Assembly: GCF_003385955.1 (NCBI RefSeq)
Contig: NZ_QRDW01000014.1
Span: 18,526 to 82,525 of the forward strand
DNA length: 64,000 nt
Direction: 5' to 3'
Source: Aestuariispira insulae
GTDB taxonomy: Bacteria > Pseudomonadota > Alphaproteobacteria > UBA8366 > Aestuariispiraceae
Shown: positions 45,173 to 53,350 of the stretch, one piece after another
How positions within the stretch are numbered: position 1 is the stretch's first letter
Layout: the number at the start of each line of letters is the position of its first letter
The notes under the pieces: generated by a model
The model's database searches: none
What the model was told of the DNA's origin: nothing
What the model saw: only the letters and a program-made list of their open reading frames with translations
Program-made: the position numbers and the translations under genes

Positions 45173-45979
45173 TCAGGCAATGGCTTTCAGGATCGCGGGT
45201 TTTGAACCCGCATACCAGGTGATGAGATCCTGCCGGCGATTGGCGCGGGCCCAGGATTCCACGATCTGGAACGCCGCTTCAACCAGGAGGAGACGGATCT
45301 CGGGATCCTGCCATTCCTCAAACCGTGCATCCCTCTCGGCCGTATCAAAATAGCCACCGCACAAAGCCCCGATAATCCGGCTGGCTTCGTTCGGGCGGTG
45401 GCTGGCAAATTCGACACATCCAATGGCGAGATCCGCCAGCGGATCGCCCGGCGCAAAATCTTCAAAATCGATCATATGGAGAAATTGGCCATTCCCATCA
45501 AACAAGATGTTTCCCGGATGAAAATCGCCATGGCACCAGACGGTACCGGTTCGGTGAGGATATCCGTTTCGTTCCGCGATGATCCGGGCCTGATTGGGCT
45601 GGGTCGGGATCTGCAACGCTGTTTCCTCAAATACTTCGCCTGGAACGTCATGAAGCCGGCGCAAGGCAAAGCCGGCCTGGCGAACCGCGGAAGCGCCAAA
45701 ATGCCGGAGATCGCGTCCTCCGCTGTCGAGATAGACAACCGTTAAGCCGCCGGTTGAATGGATCTCCGGGCAGGGCAGCCCCAGCCGGTTGAGCGTGTGG
45801 ACGGCGATCAACTCGTTTTCAAACACAATGCGATTATCAAACCGTTTGACGATATAGCGGTCCTGATTACCGCCGACCACCCGCCAAACCCGATTCCGGT
45901 AGTCTTTGCGCATCGGAAACACATCGGCGATCCGGTGCGCGCCGATCAGGTCCTTGGCAATCTGAGGCATGGCGGTCAT
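45173..45979 (-). CDS. Aminoglycoside phosphotransferase-fold kinase
   Basis: A 268-residue kinase of the APH/choline-kinase fold. The catalytic loop is CHGDFHPGNILF with Asp152, and the metal-binding DFE-type motif is IDFEDFAPGDPL with Asp171. The family phosphorylates small alcohols, including aminoglycosides, choline, homoserine and sugars; resistance is only one possibility. It lies between the methyltransferase fusions and the homospermidine-synthase-like gene, but on the opposite strand, so membership in that unit is uncertain. Confidence 0.85.
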   Translation of the reverse strand: MTAMPQIAKDLIGAHRIADVFPMRKDYRNRVWRVVGGNQDRYIVKRFDNRIVFENELIAVHTLNRLGLPCPEIHSTGGLTVVYLDSGGRDLRHFGASAVRQAGFALRRLHDVPGEVFEETALQIPTQPNQARIIAERNGYPHRTGTVWCHGDFHPGNILFDGNGQFLHMIDFEDFAPGDPLADLAIGCVEFASHRPNEASRIIGALCGGYFDTAERDARFEEWQDPEIRLLLVEAAFQIVESWARANRRQDLITWYAGSKPAILKAIA

Positions 45980-46140
45980 GGGGCTGGGGGGTCCTTGCGT
46001 CTAAAACGAGGCTGATTGTTTAACACCCGGTTATCATTCCAGCGTGATTTTGCAAGCGGAATTGAGATGAATTCGCATTGTGGCCTTGCGTGCGCGGATA
46101 CCGCATATTAGCTTGCTTTCTGTGATGGCTGCTTTGGTGG

Positions 46141-47469
46141 ATGCGCCGTATGGCAGGGGGTTTCGTGGGCAAAGCCGTGTTTCGTGGTGATCGGATTCTG
46201 GTGCTGGGTTTCGGCAGCATCGGCGTGACGGTTTTACCGCTTCTTTTCGAGCATGTGGATGTTCGGCCGGATCAGGTGATGATCCTGTCTGACGATGACC
46301 GTAATGCGCCTTTGCGCGACGGTTGGGGTGTGGCGCATGAGGTTTTTCATCTGGAGCGCGGCAATTTGGAGGCCAGGCTGCGGCAGTTGCTCGCGGCGGG
46401 AGACTGCCTTGTCAATCTGACCGAAGGGGTCGGCTCTCTCGACTTGGTCAGGATCTGCCTGGAAAATGGCATCGATTATATCGATACCAGCTCCGAAGAA
46501 TGGCGGGATGCGCCGGTGCCTGCCCCGGTGAGCCGGTTGCGGGCCGCGCATGTAGAAATGCGCGAAGGGCTCCCCAAACGGGCAACTGCCCTGATCACCC
46601 ATGGTGCCAATCCGGGATTGGTCTCGCATTTCGCGAAACAGGCCCTGGTGGATGTTGCGGTGGCAGAGGGGCTCCTGGCGGATGATCGGTCTGTGCCTGG
46701 AGACTGGTCGGCCTTGGCGCAGACGCTTAAGCTGCAGGCGGTCCATTTTTCCGAGCGCGATAGCCAGTATTCCGGGCAGGGCCGCCAGCCGGGGGAATTG
46801 GTCAATACCTGGTCCGTGGAAGGCCTGATCGAAGAGGCCTGCGATCCACCTTCTTTTGCCTGGGGCAGTCACGAGAAAATGGTGGCAGGCGCGGAGGTTT
46901 CATTCGAAGGCGGTTGCCGGACCGTGACGATGCCGGGACGGGCCCAGGATTATCATGTTAAAAGCTGGCTGCCATCTTGTGGGGATTTTGCCGCCTTTGT
47001 GCTGCCGCATGAAGAAACTTTCTCTACCGCGGATTTCCTGTCCGGCACCGACCAAATCACCGGTGAATATTGGCAGCCCACCGTGCTTTTTGCCTATCAG
47101 CCCTGTGATTTGGCGATCGCTTCGCTTCATTGTCACCGCTATCTGGGTGATGAGGTGCCGATGCGGGTACTGATGACGGAAATTGACGGCGGAGTGGATG
47201 AATTGGGGGCGCTGATCATCCGGGAAGGATCTGACAACGTTTATTGGTTCGGCTCCACTCTGGATGTTGCCGATGCGCGAAAGGCGGTCCCGCATGCCAA
47301 TGCCACCACCTTGCAGGTGGCGGCCGGCCTGATCGCCGGGCTTGTCTGGGTGCTTGGCAACCCGAACCAGGGCATGGTGGAGCCGGAAGAGTTAGACCAT
47401 CGCGAGATCCTGGAAACGGCAAGACCCTATCTGGGGGATTTGCGGGGGGTGTGGGGGACCTGGAGATGA
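46141..47469 (+). CDS. Homospermidine synthase-like / saccharopine dehydrogenase-fold enzyme
   Basis: A 442-residue NAD(P)-dependent enzyme with an N-terminal Rossmann motif (ILVLGFGSIGVTVLPLL) and the hallmarks of homospermidine synthase: THGANPGLVSHFAKQAL and WGSHEKM, plus PGRAQDYHV. Homospermidine synthases join putrescine units through imine intermediates. The homologue may instead act on a related amine in the adjacent unknown pathway. The next gene starts inside its stop codon (ATGA overlap). Start taken as the first ATG; a second ATG three codons later is possible. Confidence 0.82.
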   Translation: MRRMAGGFVGKAVFRGDRILVLGFGSIGVTVLPLLFEHVDVRPDQVMILSDDDRNAPLRDGWGVAHEVFHLERGNLEARLRQLLAAGDCLVNLTEGVGSLDLVRICLENGIDYIDTSSEEWRDAPVPAPVSRLRAAHVEMREGLPKRATALITHGANPGLVSHFAKQALVDVAVAEGLLADDRSVPGDWSALAQTLKLQAVHFSERDSQYSGQGRQPGELVNTWSVEGLIEEACDPPSFAWGSHEKMVAGAEVSFEGGCRTVTMPGRAQDYHVKSWLPSCGDFAAFVLPHEETFSTADFLSGTDQITGEYWQPTVLFAYQPCDLAIASLHCHRYLGDEVPMRVLMTEIDGGVDELGALIIREGSDNVYWFGSTLDVADARKAVPHANATTLQVAAGLIAGLVWVLGNPNQGMVEPEELDHREILETARPYLGDLRGVWGTWR

Positions 47470-48029
47470 TAGAGCACAAGAGTCTCATTCCGTTTCTCAA
47501 GGCGCGCGGACAGCGTTTTTTCAATTCTGCTTTTCTGGCGTGGTTATTTCTGGGGCTGCTGTCTTCCTGCGCGGATCAGCCACGTGTTGTGCGGGATATC
47601 TGGTTTGAAAGCCTGTCTGACACGGCATCTGCCTATTATAGCTATGAACCCGGTGATGCCGAATTTGCGGCGACCCGGAAGCAGAGCCTGGAAAAGGCAC
47701 GAAGCCTTCTTCGGGACTGGCTTTCGGAACACCCGGTTGAGGCCAGCGCTGGATTTGAAGACGCAGCCGGATGGCTGCGGCGGGAAGGGTTCTTTTGTGA
47801 AAGTTACAGGGAAATGCAGGGCGGCCGCTTTGATCGGTTTATGGTCTGCAAACAGATTTATTCAGGCGGACCGATCAGCATCAGCTGGAAATCCTCGGAT
47901 GAACCAATGTTCCAGCCTGTTGAATGGTCGATCCTGTTCCTTTCGGAACAGGGGCAAGTCCGGACGATTGTATCCGTTTCCGATCTTGGGATGAACGAAT
48001 TCGGCAAAGATTTTAACTCGGGGGAATAA
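47466..48029 (+). CDS. Putative lipoprotein upstream of a Hint protein, candidate immunity protein
   Basis: A 187-residue protein whose N-terminus has basic residues, a hydrophobic core and LSSC with Cys35, an acceptable lipobox. The mature domain contains three further cysteines in its second half but no known fold. It overlaps the preceding stop by four bases and is followed three bases later by the Hint-domain gene. A lipoprotein directly before a putative toxin suggests immunity or export help; this is inference from layout, which is mirrored by the module at 49304-52483. Confidence 0.6.
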   Translation: MIEHKSLIPFLKARGQRFFNSAFLAWLFLGLLSSCADQPRVVRDIWFESLSDTASAYYSYEPGDAEFAATRKQSLEKARSLLRDWLSEHPVEASAGFEDAAGWLRREGFFCESYREMQGGRFDRFMVCKQIYSGGPISISWKSSDEPMFQPVEWSILFLSEQGQVRTIVSVSDLGMNEFGKDFNSGE

Positions 48030-48032
48030 CAA

Positions 48033-49220
48033 ATGGCATCGTTACAGATTGGCGTTGATTGGAAGATTTATGGCGGGCAAAAAGACGTGCCTTTCACTGC
48101 GGGGGTTGGACAGCACAACTATCTGATTTTGGTCGACGGTGCGGGCACCGTGCGCGCAGAGTTTCATGGCTATCCCAAACATGGTGTGCTCATGGGCGGC
48201 GACAATCTGATGATCACGGAAGTATTTTATGACGCCAATGGTAGTTATCAAAGCGGCGTTCGCCTTGCCATGGGGCCCGAAGACAGAAGCAACTGGGTCG
48301 AAATTCCTTTAAATCAAGGCCGAAACACTGAGCAGACATGGAACCTGTTCCGCGGGGCGGCGGCAAAATACTCAGACAAGTTTGACTATCAACTGACCGG
48401 ACCTGGACATTCCAGGGTCCATACCCACGGACGGGATGAGCAGCCGACTTTTACGAAAGCCCAATATAACAGCAATACCGCCTATCGGACGTTGCTGGAT
48501 GAGGCAGGTTACAAAGATTATGACAAAGTGCATCCGGATGAGGGGTTTTTTGAATCCTCCCCGGGGGATCAGGATCGGCTGCCTGAGCTTGATGCCAACG
48601 GTCAGGTGATTGATAAGAGCAAATTGGATGCATCGAAAAATCCGGACGGAAGCAAGCGATATTCGCATTGTTTCGCGGCGGGCACCTCCATCGAATTGGC
48701 GGATGGCGGATTTATGCCGATCGAAGAGATCTCACTGGGAGATGAGGTGGCTGCCTATACCGGTCCCGAGGATGCAACTGTTCCTGGCCGGGTCACACAG
48801 CTGCACAAAACCGAAGGGCAGGAAGTGTTGAGCTTCCACGGAATTGAAGTGACCCCAGGCCATCAGTTCCTCACCCCCGACGGATCCTTTAAAAAACTGG
48901 CTGATATCCTGGCGGAGGATGGCATGGTGGTTGGCGCTGACGGGCAGGCGCTGCGCGCCCGCACAGGCTGTCCGGTCGGCGGTGCGGATGACCAGGTCAT
49001 ACCGGTCGGGCATCAGACAGATGCAGGCGTCGCCATTGTGCATATGCGGGCTGGCACGCCCTATGGCGAGAAGAATGGTCGCGTCTATTCCATCAGAGAA
49101 ATGATGGAGGAGCGCGGCTATCACCTGCGCTCAGACGGCCGTTTCGTCAATGTGCAGGGGAATGTGGTTGCTGCTTGGTGGGATATGGGGGAGCCGGATC
49201 AATATTCCCTGGCTGAGTGA
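48033..49220 (+). CDS. Hint-domain protein with unknown N-terminal domain
   Basis: A 395-residue protein. Residues 1-205 form an unrecognised domain (GQHNYLILVDGAG, YNSNTAYRTLLDEAG). Residues 213-395 form a Hint domain: it opens with CFAAGTSIELADGGFMPIEEI, where Cys213 is the expected autocatalytic nucleophile, then VLSFHGIEVTPGHQFLTPDG with the block-B-like Thr-x-x-His. The protein ends without the usual His-Asn and cargo after the Hint domain, so cleavage would release the front domain. A pretoxin or secreted enzyme is likely. No Sec signal is visible. Confidence 0.72.
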   Translation: MASLQIGVDWKIYGGQKDVPFTAGVGQHNYLILVDGAGTVRAEFHGYPKHGVLMGGDNLMITEVFYDANGSYQSGVRLAMGPEDRSNWVEIPLNQGRNTEQTWNLFRGAAAKYSDKFDYQLTGPGHSRVHTHGRDEQPTFTKAQYNSNTAYRTLLDEAGYKDYDKVHPDEGFFESSPGDQDRLPELDANGQVIDKSKLDASKNPDGSKRYSHCFAAGTSIELADGGFMPIEEISLGDEVAAYTGPEDATVPGRVTQLHKTEGQEVLSFHGIEVTPGHQFLTPDGSFKKLADILAEDGMVVGADGQALRARTGCPVGGADDQVIPVGHQTDAGVAIVHMRAGTPYGEKNGRVYSIREMMEERGYHLRSDGRFVNVQGNVVAAWWDMGEPDQYSLAE

Positions 49221-49303
49221 TTGTCCGATGTATCGGCTGTATCGGCATGGAGCGTTGGCGTACATCGCTCCATGCCGTGCTCATATTTACGGCTTGCCCG
49301 CGC

Positions 49304-51388
49304 CTAATGGCGTGGCTGGGCGGCTTCGTGAAATGTCAGCTCATCGCGGGTCAGATTGCTGAGTTGCAGGATATAATCCTCTGGCTTTGGTAGGTCACCC
49401 GCCCACATTAGCGGCTCCGGAGGGGTTTGCTCCGCTTGGTCCTGCAGCAGGCCATCCAAGCGCAGCTCCTTGCCCTGCGCTCGAATGCAATCCAGCACAG
49501 AAACTGTGCTTCCATCATTGCGCAGAAGCAAAGTCCCGGCGCGAATCTTGCCATAGTGGAAAGTTCTTTTTACCGGGTCTGTCAGATAATTCACCTGAAC
49601 AAGCCTATCCTCAATGCTGCCGACCGGGAAGTTGGTCGCTGCGCGCACCGAGGTGCCGTTCTGCAGAACCACGGTGCCATCGGAACGGATGATGTCGATC
49701 AGGGGCATGAACCTGCCTTCCTGGGGGCCTTCTCCGCACAAGGTTACGTGATCGGGGGTGACCTTGACGCCGTGAAAGTTGATAACGAGCTTGTCGTGAG
49801 AAACAAACAGTTTTGTTACCTTTCGCGCGACCAGGGGACTGTTTGAATCCTGATGGTCTTGATCAAAGGCAAGTACCTCGTCACCAATTCTGATTTCCTC
49901 AATCGGCTTATATGAGCCATCGGCCAATGAGATCATTGTGCCTGCTGCAAAACACCGTTTCAGTGGCAGTTCGGAGCCTTTGTCACTCAAGAGTTTGCGG
50001 GTGACTTCGGCTTTCCGGAGTAACGCCTGCTTCTCCTGGGGGAGCAGATTGGGGTCATTCTTAATGATTTCCTCATTAAAGAGGTATTTTCGGAACAGCC
50101 CGATGATTTGGTCCTTCGAAAAGCCCAAAGTCGCCAACCTGGTGCTGTACGTGCTCCCCATGTTGATCAGATTGTCCAGCATCTGGTTGAGGGATTGTGC
50201 GTCCAGATTGGTGTCAAACATCGGATTGAAATGTTTGGCATCTTCCAGCCGTGCAATTTCCCTGGTCTGGAGAGTTATCAACTCGTCAACACCGGGATTG
50301 TTTCGCGCTATCTTACTGAATGCGAAAGATCCAAAGGCAATCTCTTCAAAGATCGCCAAGCTGCCTTCAAGCCGTTCCGCAGCGTTCGCGCCATCGACCA
50401 GTTTTTTGATGCCTCCGGCCATGTTTTTGCCGAGCATCTCCTTGCCTTGGGCCAGTAAGGTGCCTCCAACAGCTGCTTTCTGTTTTGCGGTAAGGAGGTC
50501 GTAATATCGTGCGGCCGCGGCATAATCCGGTAAACCATTGCTGTCTTCCAAATTAAGCTTTTCTTGCAGCCCGTTTACGACATATTTTCGAGCCAACAGA
50601 GCCTTGGTCAGAGAATGATAGGCGATATTCTCATGTCCCTTGATCTTGGCAAGGACAAAGGCATCGAGAAGATCCTGTTGGATAGGTGTATCGAAGAAAT
50701 CGCCGGTAGCGCGTCCTCGGTGGTCTTTTTCAGTGCCGGACCATGTATGATCACGTATTTCGTTCGCCATGTCCGCCTTGTTCCCGGCCTTAAAAGCAGC
50801 GAAGAAATTAGGACCCAGCTTGTTTGCGCTTTGGTAACCGACGGACAGGATTGCTGCCTGCTCTTGAGTGGATAGTTTATTAAATTCTTGGATGACCTGG
50901 CTTTGGTTCATGGAGCCTTTGGAAAGTGCAGTCAACCTTCGAAAGATGGCTGGTTTTATGTCATGTTCAATAACATATTCAGAGATCTTTCTTGCCTGTA
51001 TTTCATTGGCGGTGATTTTGGGAAATGCATTCGGGCTGCCGTTTTTTGGATCATGGACTTTGATATCAAGATGAGCGTTCGCAGAAGAAACGGTTTTACC
51101 GTTCAATTGATCAACATTTCGTTGCAGTAAAGTCTTTAGATCTGTTTCCATTGTGCCGGTTAGAGTGATGCCTGCATGGGCGAACGCGGCTTTGATGTCG
51201 CTTATGTCGCGCATGGACCAGGTGTTGCTGCCATCATATACAACCAACGCGTAGCCGCTTCCGATGGTTGCCTCACCAATGCCAGTTGTGTTGCTATGTT
51301 TGCTGTTGCCACCGTAAATTCTGCCGACATAGCCTTCGACATCTGATCTTGTAAGAAACTCTGCTGCTAATTCTGTTGCCGTTGCCAT
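49304..51388 (-). CDS. Lysozyme/pesticin-like domain plus C-terminal Hint domain
   Basis: A 694-residue protein. The front (about residues 10-240) resembles phage-type muramidases of the pesticin/T4-lysozyme class: Glu18 and ATIGSGYALV with Thr41, then the STQEQAAILSVGYQSANKLG helix. The expected catalytic Asp shortly after the Thr is not at the usual place. A helical middle of unknown type (about 250-470) follows. The Hint domain starts at Cys479 (CFAAGTMISLADGSYKPIEEI) and ends the protein. The same CFAAGT..PIEEI..GDEV opening occurs in the gene at 48033. No Sec signal is seen. The start follows the upstream stop without a gap (TAAATG). Confidence 0.65.
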   Translation of the reverse strand: MATATELAAEFLTRSDVEGYVGRIYGGNSKHSNTTGIGEATIGSGYALVVYDGSNTWSMRDISDIKAAFAHAGITLTGTMETDLKTLLQRNVDQLNGKTVSSANAHLDIKVHDPKNGSPNAFPKITANEIQARKISEYVIEHDIKPAIFRRLTALSKGSMNQSQVIQEFNKLSTQEQAAILSVGYQSANKLGPNFFAAFKAGNKADMANEIRDHTWSGTEKDHRGRATGDFFDTPIQQDLLDAFVLAKIKGHENIAYHSLTKALLARKYVVNGLQEKLNLEDSNGLPDYAAAARYYDLLTAKQKAAVGGTLLAQGKEMLGKNMAGGIKKLVDGANAAERLEGSLAIFEEIAFGSFAFSKIARNNPGVDELITLQTREIARLEDAKHFNPMFDTNLDAQSLNQMLDNLINMGSTYSTRLATLGFSKDQIIGLFRKYLFNEEIIKNDPNLLPQEKQALLRKAEVTRKLLSDKGSELPLKRCFAAGTMISLADGSYKPIEEIRIGDEVLAFDQDHQDSNSPLVARKVTKLFVSHDKLVINFHGVKVTPDHVTLCGEGPQEGRFMPLIDIIRSDGTVVLQNGTSVRAATNFPVGSIEDRLVQVNYLTDPVKRTFHYGKIRAGTLLLRNDGSTVSVLDCIRAQGKELRLDGLLQDQAEQTPPEPLMWAGDLPKPEDYILQLSNLTRDELTFHEAAQPRH

Positions 51389-52483
51389 TTATTCCCCCTG
51401 CGTTCCCTCGTTTTGGTAAAATTTGCACACTTCCGAACTTCCCTCGGATGTCAGTTCGTAAAGTGTAAGATCGTTGTCGGATTTATCTCCGGTAAGCGGA
51501 GCATACTGAAAATCGTATATATAGTTTTTGCCTTGATAGGTAATCAGACCGTTCACGCCTGCGACTGCTCTCTCGGCGATCGTTGGAAGCCTCGCATTCC
51601 AGAAAGCATGATCGGTTATAGAGACCAGCCTGCGCAGCCTGCAGGTTTCCTTATCGAGTGAAAAGTAGCCGCCTGATTTTCTATGAAAAGTGGTCAACCC
51701 CTCGGAAACCAGTGTCTTGGTTTCCTGGCGGTGAGCAATCGCTTCCTCTGTGCTCAGCGGAGTGTCGGCGCCCAGTGCAATCAACCCCTCCATATAGACC
51801 ACCGGAGTTCCCGGATGGGGGGCTGGAGAGAGGCCTTTAGGCGAATAGAGCTTGAGGTTTTCAAATCCATAAAAGAAAGCTGTTGCATTAGGGCCGCCAC
51901 CGGCTGCTCCTTCCGCTCTATGCCAGTCCGTGCCACCGCATTTGCCAAGATAGGGTGTGAATGGCGTTTGGTCGTATTGTGCGGATTTAGCCTGCGGTTC
52001 CCGATGTTCCAGATTCGCCTGTTTTTGGAAATCAGCGATAAAGCCGCGGCAGAAATTCAGATCGGAATGCGTGTAAATCTGATCAAATTTATTATATTGA
52101 AAAGCCGCAAGAACGAACTTTCCTTTGTCGGATTCATGCTCAAACTGAGGCGGCGGAACAGCAACGCTGGGGCAATGCGGCTGTGTTGCGTCCTCGGCAC
52201 AGGTCTTTGAATGAGCGGACGCAGAGAAATATGCCGTTCCGGCAGCGAGTGCCGTCGCAAAAGCGATGTGTTTTATGTGGGGTTTTCCGAATTGGAACGG
52301 CTGTTTCCCACCAACGCCAATTTTCCGAAATAATCCCGCAGTCTCACCTGTTGTGAGCAATTTTTGAGCCCGGTTCAATATCTCAAACCCTTCCCCAGCT
52401 ATGATCCAGATTCCCAAAAAATGGTTTCTGAAAAGGATATCCCCAAAGGTTCTAGACGGCCCAATACACATACTTTCGAACAA
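51389..52483 (-). CDS. Exported protein of unknown function upstream of the lysozyme-like Hint protein
   Basis: Up to 364 residues. A signal-like segment (HIAFATALAAGTAYFSASAHS) begins only near residue 70, so the real start may be an alternative codon inside the first 70 residues; no later ATG is available. The mature part has five or more cysteines and no recognised fold. Its stop and the ATG of the lysozyme-like gene are adjacent (TAAATG), which signals coupled translation. A periplasmic protein made together with a putative peptidoglycan hydrolase is a candidate inhibitor or immunity protein. The region looks richer in A/T than its surroundings. Confidence 0.5.
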   Translation of the reverse strand: MFESMCIGPSRTFGDILFRNHFLGIWIIAGEGFEILNRAQKLLTTGETAGLFRKIGVGGKQPFQFGKPHIKHIAFATALAAGTAYFSASAHSKTCAEDATQPHCPSVAVPPPQFEHESDKGKFVLAAFQYNKFDQIYTHSDLNFCRGFIADFQKQANLEHREPQAKSAQYDQTPFTPYLGKCGGTDWHRAEGAAGGGPNATAFFYGFENLKLYSPKGLSPAPHPGTPVVYMEGLIALGADTPLSTEEAIAHRQETKTLVSEGLTTFHRKSGGYFSLDKETCRLRRLVSITDHAFWNARLPTIAERAVAGVNGLITYQGKNYIYDFQYAPLTGDKSDNDLTLYELTSEGSSEVCKFYQNEGTQGE

Positions 52484-52673
52484 TGATCAATAGCTCATCA
52501 ATAGATTGCTTTTTGCTAATGTTTGTTCTTTAAACGTGTACATAAGATAATACCTAATTGTTTGTTGACATCCTTTTTCGAAATGGTGATTTATAGATCT
52601 TGTGGCGGACGGTTTTTAATCCCAGGGGTGGGGCCGTCCAAGGGGTAGTCTTTAGGTGGGGGAGTCATTTTGG

Positions 52674-53282
52674 ATGACCAAGGGTAAGGCGCGTGCGAAC
52701 GGCGCAGGTAAAACGCGTACGAAAAAATCTGCAGCCGGTACGGCAGAGGGCGCTTTCAGCGAAAAAATGAAACAACAGACGGACGCGCTGGGCCAGATGG
52801 ATGCCGCGGCCGATAAGGTTGAATCGCTTTCCGACGAGTTCAGGGAACAGGGTGAGGAAGAGCTGCGCAAGATTGGCGACGCGGCAAACGAGCATCTGAA
52901 ATATCTCGGGGAAGTGGCCTGGCTGATGACCCAGCTGCCTACTCATAAGCATCTTTTCATCACGGATCTGGAATGGCTGATCATCCCGCCTTTGTCGCTT
53001 GGACAGGCGCGGATCTGGCGCGAAAAGGGCCTGCCCGTTGCCTATGCGTCCTGGGCGTTTGTCAATGACAGCACGGCTGACCGGATCGCCCAGGCGGGGG
53101 CCCGGATTTCCCCCGCTGAATGGAACAATGGCAAACAAGCCTGGCTGATGGATGTGATCACGCCTTTTGGCGGGGCGGATAAAGTGGTCAAGGAGCTCCG
53201 AGAGGAAATCTTCAAAGGCCAGTCGGTAAAGACTTTGGTTCCGGCGCCGGATGGCTCCGGCATGAAGATCGTCGAACTGTAA
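52674..53282 (+). CDS. RTX toxin-activating lysine acyltransferase (HlyC family)
   Basis: A 202-residue enzyme that transfers a fatty acyl group from acyl-ACP to lysines of an RTX protein in the cytoplasm. The HlyC domain covers about residues 80-185: LPTHKHLF with His91, PVAYASWAF, and WLMDVITPFG with Asp160. The 69-residue distance between His and Asp equals that of His23 and Asp92 in E. coli HlyC. The first 75 residues (Lys/Ala-rich, then coiled-coil-like) are an extension not present in HlyC. The ATG at 52674 has gggggag upstream; a GTG at 52656 is less likely. The RTX gene 68 bp downstream is the presumed substrate. Confidence 0.88.
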   Translation: MTKGKARANGAGKTRTKKSAAGTAEGAFSEKMKQQTDALGQMDAAADKVESLSDEFREQGEEELRKIGDAANEHLKYLGEVAWLMTQLPTHKHLFITDLEWLIIPPLSLGQARIWREKGLPVAYASWAFVNDSTADRIAQAGARISPAEWNNGKQAWLMDVITPFGGADKVVKELREEIFKGQSVKTLVPAPDGSGMKIVEL

Positions 53283-53350
53283 TTATATTTTTGCGCCGCG
53301 CCGTCCGGCTGCGGTCAGCTTGAGATACAAAAATTTACTGGGGGGACGCT

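Noticed and set aside
45173..45979. Antibiotic resistance gene (aminoglycoside phosphotransferase)
   Set aside because: The fold is right, but the family covers many small-molecule kinases and there is no mobile element or resistance context, so resistance is not claimed.
52565..52595. TTGACA with a downstream TTTATA as promoter for the HlyC gene
   Set aside because: The -35 box is perfect, but no -10 box lies at a standard 16-18 bp spacing; left as a possibility only.
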